This document shows positions 17,220 to 25,297 of a stretch of DNA of 64,000 bases, piece after piece. A model generated the notes under the pieces. The model did not search any database. It had not been told where the DNA came from and saw only the letters and a program-made list of their open reading frames with translations. The stretch is from JBGMEA01 sp964444065. Lineage in GTDB: Bacteria > Bacillota > Clostridia > Eubacteriales > Anaerofustaceae. How positions within the stretch are numbered: position 1 is the first letter of the stretch; each line of letters opens with the position of its first letter. Made by a program: the position numbers and the translations under genes. The DNA lies in the NCBI GenBank assembly GCA_964444065.1, contig CAYUFL010000001.1:21981-85980 (forward strand), written 5' to 3'.

Positions 17220-17864
17220 TTAATAACCAAACGATTGAGGCAAAATAAAGATTCGAATCCGACCACGCATTAATTGTCTGCCGGTCACAAATCCGAAGCT
17301 GCAGATTCTGCTGTCTCTCGCGCAGTCATGGCATCTTCCGTCAGAAATGCATGGGTTTCCTGTCTGGCGTCGTATATTGATTGCGGGTGCGGCGATGGTC
17401 TTCATCCGCTTGACTGCCGCATCCATATCTTTGACTATTTTGTTCACACCTGCGACCACAATGACATGCGCGGGACCAAATGTCATCGGTGCGACGCGGT
17501 TGCCGATACCGTCCACGTTGTAGAGTTCTCCGTCTTCGGTAATCGCGTTTGTGCTCGTGAAAAAATAATCCGAGAAAAAAACATCTCTTTCCCGCAGAAA
17601 AATTTCACTTTCATCTTCGGTGTCCCGTCCGAGACGGTCATGATAAGAATAATTGCCGTTGCGCAGCAATTCCATCACGCCTGTTTCGAAGAGCGTTTTC
17701 GCTCCGCCGATCGCAACCGATGCCCCCTGCGGCAATTCTTCTCTCAAGAGCGCAATCAACGCATGCGAATCCGCGACATATTTTGCGGGCATACCGTTTT
17801 CCGTCAATTTTTCCGCTGTCCGCTCAATTCGTTTTTGTATTGTTTCCGATAAAAAACGATCCAT
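17220..17864 (-). CDS. LUD-domain protein (LutC-like), copy 1
   Basis: This is also 214 residues and aligns along its whole length with the neighbour at 16557-17201, pointing to an old tandem duplication. Shared elements are GGAKTLFETGVMELLRNG, YNVDGIGNRVAPMTFGP, IAAPAINIRRQTGNPC and a C-terminal cysteine cluster (NPCISDGRCHDC, RICSF). The second copy differs enough that each may have its own substrate. It follows the cyclophilin gene by eight bases and precedes its paralogue by 18, so the three are cotranscribed. Start ATG 17864 behind AGGA. Confidence 0.8.
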   Translation of the reverse strand: MDRFLSETIQKRIERTAEKLTENGMPAKYVADSHALIALLREELPQGASVAIGGAKTLFETGVMELLRNGNYSYHDRLGRDTEDESEIFLRERDVFFSDYFFTSTNAITEDGELYNVDGIGNRVAPMTFGPAHVIVVAGVNKIVKDMDAAVKRMKTIAAPAINIRRQTGNPCISDGRCHDCARDSRICSFGFVTGRQLMRGRIRIFILPQSFGY

Positions 17865-17872
17865 AACGTGTC

Positions 17873-18346
17873 CTATCCAATGACTTCGATCGATTTAATC
17901 ACCTGAGGTTCAACCGGTTTATCGGCATAATCCGTCTTAACATTAGCGATGCGATCGACCACATCCATGCCTTCAATTACTTTGCCGAATGCGGCGTAAT
18001 CACCGTTGAGATGCGGCGCATCCTGATGAACGATAAAAAACTGGCAACTGGCAGAATTCTTGTCGAATGCGCGCGCCATCGCAATCACACCGCGTTCGTG
18101 GCTGATCGGATTGTCAACACCGTTGGACGAAAATTCGCCTTTGATTTTCTGATCGGACGAACCCGTTCCCGTTCCGAGCGGACATCCGCCCTGTATCATA
18201 AAACCTTTGATCACGCGATGAAATGTCAATCCATTGTAAAATCCATTTTTTACAAGTGTTTCAAAATTCTCGACCGAAATCGGTGCATGCTCTCTGTCCA
18301 GCTCCAATTTGATCTGATCTCCGTTTTCCATTGTAATTTGAATCAT
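17873..18346 (-). CDS. Peptidyl-prolyl cis-trans isomerase, cyclophilin type
   Basis: The 157-residue cytosolic cyclophilin has the complete catalytic core: GLTFHRVIKGFMIQGGCP (catalytic Arg in FHRV), ISHERGVIAMAR, SASCQFFIVHQDAPHLNGDY and AAFGKVIEGMDVVD. There is no signal peptide, so it helps proline isomerisation inside the cell. It starts at ATG 18346 behind AAGGAG. Two LUD genes follow immediately. A functional link to them is not obvious. Confidence 0.93.
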   Translation of the reverse strand: MIQITMENGDQIKLELDREHAPISVENFETLVKNGFYNGLTFHRVIKGFMIQGGCPLGTGTGSSDQKIKGEFSSNGVDNPISHERGVIAMARAFDKNSASCQFFIVHQDAPHLNGDYAAFGKVIEGMDVVDRIANVKTDYADKPVEPQVIKSIEVIG

Positions 18347-18464
18347 TTTTATGCTCCTTTTTTCATTTCAATTTGTTACCAATGGGTAGTCCATATTTTC
18401 CCATCTTATCCATCCTCTGCCGCCGAAAAGCGCGCAAGATTTACTGCGCCCCAAGACGATACGG

Positions 18465-19640
18465 CTATAACAACTCGAATACTTCTTTTATAATTGCGAC
18501 TGCTCTGTCCATTTGTTCTTTGGTATGCGTCGCAGTATAGCTGGTACGCAGCATGCATTGACCTTCGGGCGCGGCAGGCGGTATCACCGGATTGACGTAA
18601 ACGCCTTTTTCAAACAACATGTTTGTAATGGCAAACGTGCGCTCGATGTCGTATGTAAAGATCGGAATCACTGCTGTTGATCCCTCAATGATCGGAATAC
18701 CCGCTTCTTTTAATTGACTGCGCATGTAATTCGAAATCTCAATCAGATTTTTCTGTCGCTGCGGCTCGCTTTTAATAATGCGCAATGCCTCGAGTGCTGC
18801 CGCCGCATTGGCGGGAGGGATCGATGCACTGAAAATGAACGGTCTTGATTTATGTCTCACATAATCAATCACATCCCGATCGCCCGCGATACAACCCCCG
18901 AGTGACGCAAGTGATTTCGAAAACGTCGTCATAATCAAATCAATTTCTTTATCCAGTCCGTAGTAATTTGCGGTTCCGCGCCCGCACTCCCCAATCATAC
19001 CCATCCCGTGTGCATCATCAACGAGAATTCTTGCACCGTACTGTTTTGCCAACGCAACAATTTCAGGCAGGTTCGCAATATCTCCGCTCATGCTGAAAAC
19101 ACCGTCGGTAATAATTAATTTGCCGGCGTCTTCGGGAATACGTTCCAATACACGTTTCAAATCATCCATATCGCTGTGTTGATATTTCAATGTTTTCTTG
19201 GCAAAACTCAGACGGCATCCGTCGATAATACTGGCGTGATTTTCCGAGTCATTGATAATATAATCGTGATAGCCCGCAATGGCGGAAATAATACCCAAAT
19301 TGCTTTGAAAACCGGTACTGAATGTGATTGAATCCTCTTTACCGAAAAAATCGGCCAATTCGCCTTCCAACTGTTCGTGCAATTTCAGGGTTCCGTTTAA
19401 AAATCGGGAACCGGAACATCCTGTCCCCAATTCATCCAATGCTTTGATCGATGCATCGATGGTTCGGCGATCACTGGTCAATCCCAGATAATTGTTTGAA
19501 CCGAGCATAATGATCGATTTCCCCTCCATGACTACTTCCGTGTCCTGCCCTGTTTCCAACGCATGAAAATATGGATAAATTCCGGCTGCTCTTGCTTCTT
19601 TTGCGTCCGTAAACTGGTAACATTTTTCAAATAAATCCAT
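18465..19640 (-). CDS. Alpha-oxoamine synthase (KBL/BioF/SPT-like), PLP-dependent
   Basis: The 391-residue fold-type I PLP enzyme would condense an amino acid with an acyl-CoA. Motifs are MLGSNNYLGL, TGCSGSRFLNGTLKLHEQLE, FSTGFQSNLG, LVDDAHGMGMIGECGRG (PLP Asp) and TTFSKSLASLGG (Schiff-base Lys). ATG 19640 is the start, eight bases after GGAGG. Candidate activities are glycine C-acetyltransferase, 8-amino-7-oxononanoate synthase and serine palmitoyltransferase. HASIIDGCRLSFAK and the absence of biotin or threonine-catabolism genes nearby leave the lipid-type activity open. Acyl donor not determinable. Confidence 0.8.
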   Translation of the reverse strand: MDLFEKCYQFTDAKEARAAGIYPYFHALETGQDTEVVMEGKSIIMLGSNNYLGLTSDRRTIDASIKALDELGTGCSGSRFLNGTLKLHEQLEGELADFFGKEDSITFSTGFQSNLGIISAIAGYHDYIINDSENHASIIDGCRLSFAKKTLKYQHSDMDDLKRVLERIPEDAGKLIITDGVFSMSGDIANLPEIVALAKQYGARILVDDAHGMGMIGECGRGTANYYGLDKEIDLIMTTFSKSLASLGGCIAGDRDVIDYVRHKSRPFIFSASIPPANAAAALEALRIIKSEPQRQKNLIEISNYMRSQLKEAGIPIIEGSTAVIPIFTYDIERTFAITNMLFEKGVYVNPVIPPAAPEGQCMLRTSYTATHTKEQMDRAVAIIKEVFELL

Positions 19641-19756
19641 CGGCAATTCCTCCAAATTCTAATATCCTAATCATATAATAACCACTGTGAATTGTCCACT
19701 CAAAAAAATGCACATCACCGAATAGCAGCAAAAAACTCGCTGTATATCGCCAATAA

Positions 19757-19784
19757 AATAAGCGAACAAAAGTATTCGCTTATT
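19757..19784 (-). terminator. Hairpin overlapping the end of the sugar transferase gene
   Basis: AATAAGCGAA and TTCGCTTATT are perfect arms with an eight-base loop. On the minus strand TTATTGG follows. The stop codon (19780) lies within the first arm. A weak but plausible terminator. Confidence 0.5.
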
Positions 19785-20448
19785 CCGATGATGCATCATT
19801 TGATTGGTTGCGGGCTTGGGAGTTCCCCTCATCTGCGGGCATTCTCTTGTGCAAATCGTGTATCTTGCCTTCATGTATGCCATCCCGACGCAGCACGTAG
19901 ACAACGGAACGAAAAAAGATTTTTGCATCAAACAAAAAACTGAGCTTTTCATAATACTCTCCGTCATACCGTGCTTTGACATCCGGGGGCATCACATCCC
20001 TTCCGTTGATCTGCGCCCAACCGGTCAAACCGGGCAACAGCTGGTTGGCATGATTTTGTTCACGCAGAGCGATGACATCCGTTTCTTCCAAAATCAGCGG
20101 ACGGGGTCCGACCACACTCATTTCCCCTTTTATAATATTTACAATCTGCGGCAATTCATCCAGACTTGTTTTACGCAGAAAATTCCCGAAACGGGTAATG
20201 TAACGATCCGGATCGCTTAATTGTCCGGTAGGAATATTCTTCGGGGTATCAATCATCATTGTACGGAATTTTAATATCTGAAATGTTTGATTGTTTTTTC
20301 CCGAACGATCCTGTTTAAACAGCACCGGACCTTTGGAGTCGATCTTTATCATGATTGCAAGTAATAAAAAAACAGGCAACAAAACAAGAAACGCAATCAG
20401 GGACAGCGCAAAATCGATCACTCTTTTCCACATATTTCGATATGACAT
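19780..20448 (-). CDS. Small monotopic sugar-phosphate transferase (PglC/WcaJ-type)
   Basis: The 222-residue initiating glycosyltransferase is expected to move a sugar-1-phosphate from UDP-sugar to undecaprenyl phosphate at the inner face of the membrane. The N-terminal re-entrant helix FALSLIAFLVLLPVFLLLAI is followed by the family motifs FRTM, TSLDELPQIVNIIKGEMS with the catalytic Asp-Glu, VGPRPL and PGLTGWAQINGRD. Its length matches the small catalytic-only class. The start at ATG 20448 follows GGAG. It stands alone, with no other glycan genes nearby, and the sugar is unknown. Confidence 0.88.
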   Translation of the reverse strand: MSYRNMWKRVIDFALSLIAFLVLLPVFLLLAIMIKIDSKGPVLFKQDRSGKNNQTFQILKFRTMMIDTPKNIPTGQLSDPDRYITRFGNFLRKTSLDELPQIVNIIKGEMSVVGPRPLILEETDVIALREQNHANQLLPGLTGWAQINGRDVMPPDVKARYDGEYYEKLSFLFDAKIFFRSVVYVLRRDGIHEGKIHDLHKRMPADEGNSQARNQSNDASSE

Positions 20449-20630
20449 TCATAAACTCCGCGATAGAAGATATTTCATTGTATTCTGATTAAAATCTATT
20501 TTACCATAATAATTCATAGCATAATAATTTACAAGATTATTTATTAAAATTAATATCCGAAAAAAGTACGAATCCGTCTACCGTTGATCCATCAAATCAA
20601 GTGCAGGGGTTCGATCACGATTATATCCTC

Positions 20631-20664
20631 ACAAAAAGGCTGCCGCATTATATCGGCAGCCTTC
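20631..20664 (-). terminator. Terminator of the aldehyde dehydrogenase gene
   Basis: AAGGCTGCCG and CGGCAGCCTT form a 10-bp stem followed by TTTG on the minus strand, 16 bases after the stop at 20680. Confidence 0.85.
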
Positions 20665-20679
20665 AGTTCCCGTTTTGAT

Positions 20680-22161
20680 TTATCCTTTGTAAAAACCCGA
20701 TGGTTCTTCGGAAAGGTTGATCATAATGTTCTTCATTTGCGTGTAATGTTCCAAAATCACCTTATGCGTTTCTCGTCCGATCCCGGATTGTTTATATCCG
20801 CCAAACGGGGCACCGGCAGGAATCGAATTGTAGGTATTGACCCACATACGACCCGTTTGAACCCCGCGCGCAACGCGGATGGCACGATTGATATCTCTCG
20901 TCCAGACCGCCCCGCCCAATCCGTATTTATTGTCGTTCGCCATCCGAATCACTTCTTCCTCGGTTTTGAACTTTATCACGACGGCGACAGGTCCGAAAAT
21001 CTCTTCCTGTGCAACTTTCATATCATTCGTCACATCGACCAGGAGTGTCGGCGCCATGAAACAGCCTTTGTCCAGACCGTTAGCGCTCAGACGGTTTCCT
21101 CCGCAGGCGATTTTTGCGCCTTCCTTCACTCCGTCATTGACACAGGCAAGAATTTCTTCCAGATGTTTTTCATAAATCTGAGAACCCATCACGGTATCCT
21201 GTTCCCAAGGCATCCCGACTTTGATATCGTTAAAACGCTCCACAGCATCATGAACAAATTTATCGTAAATCTCCTCTTGCACAAATACGCGCGATCCGGC
21301 ACAACACACCTGCCCCTGATTGAACAAAATACCCAGTTGCAGTCCGTCCATCGCCATATCCCATTTACAATCCGAAAAATAAATATTCGCTGATTTGCCG
21401 CCGAGTTCCAAAGTAGAAGGAATCAATTTATCCGCAGCTGCCTGTGCAACGCAGCAACCGATCTCTGTCGATCCGGTGAACGCAAGTTTACGGAATCCCG
21501 GATGTTCCAAGATGTAGTTTCCGGCTTTCGAACCTTTACCGGTAATCACATTGAATACGCCGGGAGGCAAAATATCCTGCACGATCTTAGCAAGTTCCAA
21601 CACACTCAGTGATGTGTAACTGGAAGGTTTAAAAACAGTACAATCTCCGGCGGCCAACACCGGAGCCAGTTTCCATGCTGCCATCAAAAAAGGAAAATTC
21701 CACGGCACAATCTGCCCGACAACGCCGATCGGTTCGCGCAGAATCAAGCTGAGGGTATTCGTATCCAACATATTCGCGCTGCCCTCTTCTGTCCGGATCG
21801 CTCCTGCAAAATAACGGAAATGATCTGCGGCAAAAGGTATATCGATCGCCATCGTTTCGCGAATCGGTTTCCCATTGTCCATACTTTCGATCATTGCCAA
21901 TTTTTCGGTGTTTGCATCGATTGCATCGGCAATTTTGAGAAGCATATTCGACCGTTCGATCGGAGAAACCTCTTTCCATGTTTCCCACGCCGCCCAAGCA
22001 GCGCTGACCGCATCATCCACGTCTTCTTTTGTTGCTTCAGCGCAGCTCGCGAGCAGTCGTCCGTCCGCAGGACAAAATGTTTGGAAGCTTGCGCCATCCT
22101 TAGCATCCACCCATTTCCCGTTGATGAACAGTTTATATCTGTCATCCATTAACTTTTCCAT
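20680..22161 (-). CDS. NAD(P)-dependent aldehyde dehydrogenase
   Basis: The 493-residue soluble enzyme of the ALDH superfamily oxidises an aldehyde to an acid. PWNFPFLMAAWKLAPVLAAG and FTGSTEIG form the NAD site, ELGGKSANIYF holds the general base Glu, and NQGQVCCAGSRVFV the catalytic Cys. EEIFGPVAVV and the C-terminal PFGGYKQSGIGRE place it with the betaine/aromatic aldehyde branch. Length is normal. It starts at ATG 22161 behind AAGGAGG. A TTGAAT-N17-TATAAT promoter with a dyad just after the start point suggests regulated expression. The substrate is unknown. Confidence 0.9.
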   Translation of the reverse strand: MEKLMDDRYKLFINGKWVDAKDGASFQTFCPADGRLLASCAEATKEDVDDAVSAAWAAWETWKEVSPIERSNMLLKIADAIDANTEKLAMIESMDNGKPIRETMAIDIPFAADHFRYFAGAIRTEEGSANMLDTNTLSLILREPIGVVGQIVPWNFPFLMAAWKLAPVLAAGDCTVFKPSSYTSLSVLELAKIVQDILPPGVFNVITGKGSKAGNYILEHPGFRKLAFTGSTEIGCCVAQAAADKLIPSTLELGGKSANIYFSDCKWDMAMDGLQLGILFNQGQVCCAGSRVFVQEEIYDKFVHDAVERFNDIKVGMPWEQDTVMGSQIYEKHLEEILACVNDGVKEGAKIACGGNRLSANGLDKGCFMAPTLLVDVTNDMKVAQEEIFGPVAVVIKFKTEEEVIRMANDNKYGLGGAVWTRDINRAIRVARGVQTGRMWVNTYNSIPAGAPFGGYKQSGIGRETHKVILEHYTQMKNIMINLSEEPSGFYKG

Positions 22162-22201
22162 TCAGTATTTCCTCCTTATTTTTTAGATATACTGAGATGC
22201 T

Positions 22202-22233
22202 AAGTAAGTAGCTTGATTGGAAGTTGCTTACTT
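22202..22233 (-). promoter_or_regulatory. Dyad/hairpin in the 5' leader of the aldehyde dehydrogenase
   Basis: AAGTAAGTAGCTT (22202-22214) and AAGTTGCTTACTT (22221-22233) are arms of 13 with two positions that become G-U pairs in RNA, around a six-base loop. It lies directly after the expected transcription start, either as an operator or as a 5'-terminal RNA hairpin. Confidence 0.5.
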
Positions 22234-22240
22234 CGGCTTC

Positions 22241-22269
22241 ATTATAATACTATGGATAAAAATATTCAA
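22241..22269 (-). promoter_or_regulatory. Sigma-A promoter of the aldehyde dehydrogenase
   Basis: TTGAAT (22264-22269), 17-base spacer, TATAAT (22241-22246), read on the minus strand. Confidence 0.75.
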
Positions 22270-22306
22270 TATTATTGCCATAATATCCTGAGATACTGAA
22301 ATTCCA

Positions 22307-22336
22307 AAACAAAAAGACAGTATCACTACTGTCTTT
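22307..22336 (-). terminator. Terminator of the rubredoxin gene
   Basis: AAAGACAGTA and TACTGTCTTT with a four-base loop, followed on the minus strand by TTTTTGTTTT, 36 bases after the rubredoxin stop. Confidence 0.85.
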
Positions 22337-22371
22337 CATTCCTTTTAACTTAAAACGATATGCACGAAATA

Positions 22372-22494
22372 TTATTCTTCGTCCGGACCGATCTCAACAA
22401 ATTTATCTTTCGGTGCGCCGCAAACAGGGCAGACATCCGGCGGCTCATTTCCTTCATGAATATATCCGCATACTGTACATTTAAAACGTTTCAT
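22372..22494 (-). CDS. Rubredoxin-like mini-protein (40 residues)
   Basis: ATG 22494 follows AGGAGG by seven bases, and the frame encodes MKRFKCTVCGYIHEGNEPPD, then VCPVCGAPKDKF and an acidic tail. The two CxxCG knuckles are the Fe(Cys)4 site of rubredoxin, but at 40 residues the protein is shorter than normal rubredoxin (about 52) and resembles the rubredoxin domain that ends rubrerythrins. It lies 43 bases downstream of the PerR-like gene on the same strand, so it is probably a peroxide-regulated electron carrier for oxygen or peroxide reduction. That role is inferred from context. Confidence 0.9.
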   Translation of the reverse strand: MKRFKCTVCGYIHEGNEPPDVCPVCGAPKDKFVEIGPDEE

Positions 22495-22537
22495 TTGATA
22501 TCCTCCTAATGATTGGTATGAGATCCTATATATGAAT

Positions 22538-22966
22538 TCAGCTTTTCATCTGAATAAACATATCAATTTTTTGTATCTCTTTTTCTACTCCCATGTGATT
22601 GTGCACGTAATCAGAGAGATATCCGCAAAAATTATCATCCATATAATCCCGGATATAACCGGTCGTCGCATCATAAATATGAATATGAAAGTCAGTATTG
22701 TAGTCAAAACGCATAATCTCGTCACAGCAGGCTAATTTTGCAATCAATTCTGACTCAACGAATGTTTCCAATACATTATAAACAGTGGCAAATGACATAT
22801 GAATGCCGTTTTCCTTCAGTTTCTCCATCACCATTTCTGCGCTTGGATGATCTTTTGACTGCTTCAGAACAGAAAGAACCGCGATTCTCTGCGATGTTGC
22901 TTTTAAACGATGTTCTTTTAGCTTTTGTGCCAAATCTTCATTATTTTCCATTTGTTTGCTTTTCAT
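22538..22966 (-). CDS. PerR-like Fur-family repressor lacking the structural zinc cysteines
   Basis: The 142-residue protein has the Fur/PerR winged helix (KATSQRIAVLSVLKQSKDHP, SFATVYNVLETF). The five regulatory metal ligands of PerR are all placed correctly: His in DHPSAEM, then Asp, His, His and Asp in RFDYNTDFHIH and GYIRD, with spacings 6, 2 and 11. Both CxxC motifs of the usual structural zinc site are missing. A near-perfect PerR box lies 10 bases upstream, so it probably represses itself and the rubredoxin gene. The start is either ATG 22966 or ATG 22951. Neither has a good ribosome site. Confidence 0.85.
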   Translation of the reverse strand: MKSKQMENNEDLAQKLKEHRLKATSQRIAVLSVLKQSKDHPSAEMVMEKLKENGIHMSFATVYNVLETFVESELIAKLACCDEIMRFDYNTDFHIHIYDATTGYIRDYMDDNFCGYLSDYVHNHMGVEKEIQKIDMFIQMKS

Positions 22967-22975
22967 GTTATCATT

Positions 22976-22990
22976 TTATAATAATTATTA
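22976..22990. promoter_or_regulatory. PerR box
   Basis: The plus-strand sequence TTATAATAATTATTA matches the PerR consensus TTATAATNATTATAA in all but one defined position. It overlaps the -10 region of the minus-strand promoter (TTGACT at 22997-23002). Confidence 0.8.
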
Positions 22991-23040
22991 TTTAGAAGTC
23001 AAGAACTTCGTGAAAAATATAAAAAAAGAACAATACCCCC

Positions 23041-23069
23041 TTGACATCATTTCAGTCAAAATGTATAAT
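23041..23069 (+). promoter_or_regulatory. Sigma-A promoter of the tRNA-Lys gene
   Basis: TTGACA, exactly 17 bases, TATAAT. It is a full consensus match 38 bases before the tRNA, typical of stable RNA genes. Confidence 0.88.
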
Positions 23070-23106
23070 GTGAAAGCTGTTATTCGCAGTGAGACAGTAT
23101 TTATGT

Positions 23107-23182
23107 GACCCATTAGCTCAGCTGGTAGAGCACTTGACTTTTAATCAAGGTGTCGCGCGTTCGAATCGCGCATGGGTCACCA
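23107..23182 (+). tRNA. tRNA-Lys (anticodon TTT)
   Basis: The 76 nt form a complete cloverleaf: acceptor GACCCAT/ATGGGTC, D-arm with AGCTCAGCTGGTAGAGC, anticodon stem CTTGA/TCAAG around CTTTTAA (anticodon 23140-23142), and T-arm GCGCG/CGCGC with TTCGAAT. CCA is encoded at 23180-23182. It has a consensus promoter and its own terminator. Confidence 0.97.
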
Positions 23183-23208
23183 TTTTTATTTTTTTACCAG
23201 GCAAACCT

Positions 23209-23234
23209 AAAAGAGCAATATGCTCTTTTTTTTT
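23209..23234 (+). terminator. Terminator of the tRNA-Lys gene
   Basis: AAAAGAGCA and TGCTCTTTT around ATA, continued by a run of T. Confidence 0.88.
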
Positions 23235-23237
23235 GCA

Positions 23238-23280
23238 AAAGTACCCCGGTCTATCGAAAAAAGATACACCGGGGTACTTT
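23238..23280 (-). terminator. Hairpin at the end of the CpXC gene
   Basis: AAAGTACCCCGGT (23238-23250) and ACCGGGGTACTTT (23268-23280) form a perfect 13-bp stem overlapping the stop codon at 23279. The following T-run on the minus strand is short. Confidence 0.7.
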
Positions 23281-23980
23281 ATTCTGCAGACTCACCCTTA
23301 TTGGATTCCCTCTCATCAGAAGCAATTTGATAAAGCAAGACATCCGCATATTCTGCATTGATATTGCAATATTTGTTATTATACAACTCTTCTAGGTACT
23401 CTCTCGCATATGATTGTGCATCCGCATAAAACTCTTCGCTCAATGTCGCGGCATATCCTTGCTTTCCGGGTTCAAAATACGCAATTTTTTCTTCTGCTCC
23501 ATCGCAATAATAAAAACTGTCTCGGTAGTCGAAAGCGGGATTGTCTTGACGGATCATTTCTCCAACCAAAATTTTGCATATTTCTAAAATCCGATCATCT
23601 TTTTCCCGATCAAAAATGCTGATTTTCTCAATCAACTCCGTCACGGATTGCACGATGCGTAGAATATAATATGGCAACTGATCTTGATCTGACGAAGCAT
23701 TATATTGATCGTGCCATTCTTGCAAGCGGCTAATTTCGTCCGGTTTTACTTTCGGAATAAGATAAATAATATAATGCTTTTCCATGTCGTGGTATAAACA
23801 AGAATGCGTGATTTCTGTACCGATCCCACAGGTTGGACAACGATACAAAAACAATTCCCTTGTTAATACCTGTTCTTTCATATCCGGCAACAACGTGATA
23901 TTAACTGACGGATGTAAAACTGCAGTCCCCGGAGTTTTGCATTTTGGGCATATAACTTTTTTCTGGTACGAATCGCTCAT
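23279..23980 (-). CDS. CpXC-domain protein
   Basis: The 233-residue protein starts at ATG 23980 behind GGAGG. The N-terminal half is a zinc-binding CpXC domain: VICPKCKTPGTAV, a beta region with LPDMKEQVLTRELFLYRCPT, then CGIGTEITHSCLYHDMEK and a stretch holding YYIL. The C-terminal half is helical and acidic with no recognised motif. Family members occur in Bacillota with unknown function. It stands alone on the minus strand between tRNA-Lys and the phage-derived cassette and could be resident or cargo. Confidence 0.8.
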   Translation of the reverse strand: MSDSYQKKVICPKCKTPGTAVLHPSVNITLLPDMKEQVLTRELFLYRCPTCGIGTEITHSCLYHDMEKHYIIYLIPKVKPDEISRLQEWHDQYNASSDQDQLPYYILRIVQSVTELIEKISIFDREKDDRILEICKILVGEMIRQDNPAFDYRDSFYYCDGAEEKIAYFEPGKQGYAATLSEEFYADAQSYAREYLEELYNNKYCNINAEYADVLLYQIASDERESNKGESAE

Positions 23981-24230
23981 TATTCCTCCATTGGCGCTTG
24001 AAACAAGAACTATTTTCAACCAAAGCCTATCTCAAATATTTTGATCAATCGAGCCACTAAGGCTTCCTTTATCATAATACTGAAGCTGTAAAGAAAAGTA
24101 AAGCAATAAAAAACCAGATCCGTTCAGCATTTTTCGAAAAGCGTGTCATGGCAAGTCAAATAATATGATGTTATGATGCTATGGTGAAACAAGCCAAGAA
24201 AACACCCCTATTTAAGAAAGGAACATTTGC

Positions 24231-24887
24231 ATGAATAACAGAGACTCCGTAAAAATAAGCAATCTTGAAAGTCTGAAAAGACGTTACAATTTGGATGTCT
24301 TGGATTGTATTTCATTCGAGACAACCGATACCGAAAAATCAGTCATCTTGAAAGCTTCGCTGCAAGTCTTAGGAACGATTTCCCAACAAAGCAATGATTT
24401 GTCCACAATCTTGTTCCCGTCAGGAATGAGCTTTGAATGGAACAGCAATTCAATACCTTCCGGCTATCTAGAAGAGAATGGAGCGGCAGTCAGCAGAACA
24501 ACGTTTGCCGATTTGTTTGCAGCGATAGGAACAATGTTCGGGAGCGGTGATGGGAGCACGACCTTCAATTTGCCAAATAGCAAAGGGAAAGTTGTTGTAG
24601 GGTTAGATAGTGCGGATACTGCTTTTGATCTTCTTGGCGAAATTGGTGGAGCGCAGACACATACTTTAACAGATTCGCAGGTCCCTCCAACCGCAATTAA
24701 ATGGGATCACCCTAATGCCGCAGTGTTATCAGGTGCTAATGGTGGATATCCAGAAAATGGTATATTTCCTGCTTATGGTTGGACAAATTCTACAGGTAGA
24801 GCATATACGTTTACAGTTAAAGGTGGTGGGACTGCACATAATAACATACAGCCTTATATTATTAAAAGACGAATTATCAAATATTAG
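24231..24887 (+). CDS. Phage tail-collar-domain protein
   Basis: The 218-residue protein begins with a non-collar helix (residues 1-60), followed by a tail-collar domain: SIPSGYLEENGAAVSRTTFA, FADLFAAIGTMFGSGDGSTT, FNLPNSKGKVVVGLD and the end motif GGTAHNNIQPYIIKRRIIKY. Such domains form tips of phage tail fibres. The last third has noticeably lower GC and different codon choice, from about 24700. Start ATG 24231 behind AAAGGAAC. First gene of the phage-like cassette. Confidence 0.85.
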   Translation: MNNRDSVKISNLESLKRRYNLDVLDCISFETTDTEKSVILKASLQVLGTISQQSNDLSTILFPSGMSFEWNSNSIPSGYLEENGAAVSRTTFADLFAAIGTMFGSGDGSTTFNLPNSKGKVVVGLDSADTAFDLLGEIGGAQTHTLTDSQVPPTAIKWDHPNAAVLSGANGGYPENGIFPAYGWTNSTGRAYTFTVKGGGTAHNNIQPYIIKRRIIKY

Positions 24888-24901
24888 AAAGGAAATCGAT
24901 T

Positions 24902-25294
24902 ATGGCAATACGAAAAACAATAACCGACAAAGTAGGAAATGCGACAACCTATCACCGCATCGGTGACGCGAATTTTGATTTTGACAAAAATCAGGTGACA
25001 ATGATTGTCAAATCCTATGTGAACGAATCATACCGCGATAGCGAAAAAGAAGAGTTGAATGAGATCGATCAGCAAATTGCGCTTCATAACGAATTGTCAG
25101 CAAAAGGTGTTTTGACGGGGGAAGAACGTGCGCAATTAGCGCAGTTAAATATACAGGAACTGTCGGCGAAAAAATACGGAGAAATGTTTGCGAAATCCAA
25201 CATCATGACATTCGATATCACACAGGAAATTCGGGATTGGCTGTATGCATTGCTTACACAGCATCCCGAATTTACCGGATCAATTGAGGTATAG
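24902..25294 (+). CDS. Phage-associated hypothetical protein
   Basis: This 130-residue protein starts at ATG 24902 behind AAAGGAAA, 14 bases after the collar gene. It opens with a beta-rich part (residues 1-40), continues with a charged helix containing KEELNEIDQQIALHNELSAK and GEERAQLAQLN, and ends with a small hydrophobic domain. I do not recognise the family. Position between a tail-fibre gene and the lysis genes suggests a fibre-associated or chaperone role. A terminator follows directly. Confidence 0.7.
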   Translation: MAIRKTITDKVGNATTYHRIGDANFDFDKNQVTMIVKSYVNESYRDSEKEELNEIDQQIALHNELSAKGVLTGEERAQLAQLNIQELSAKKYGEMFAKSNIMTFDITQEIRDWLYALLTQHPEFTGSIEV

Positions 25295-25297
25295 ATT

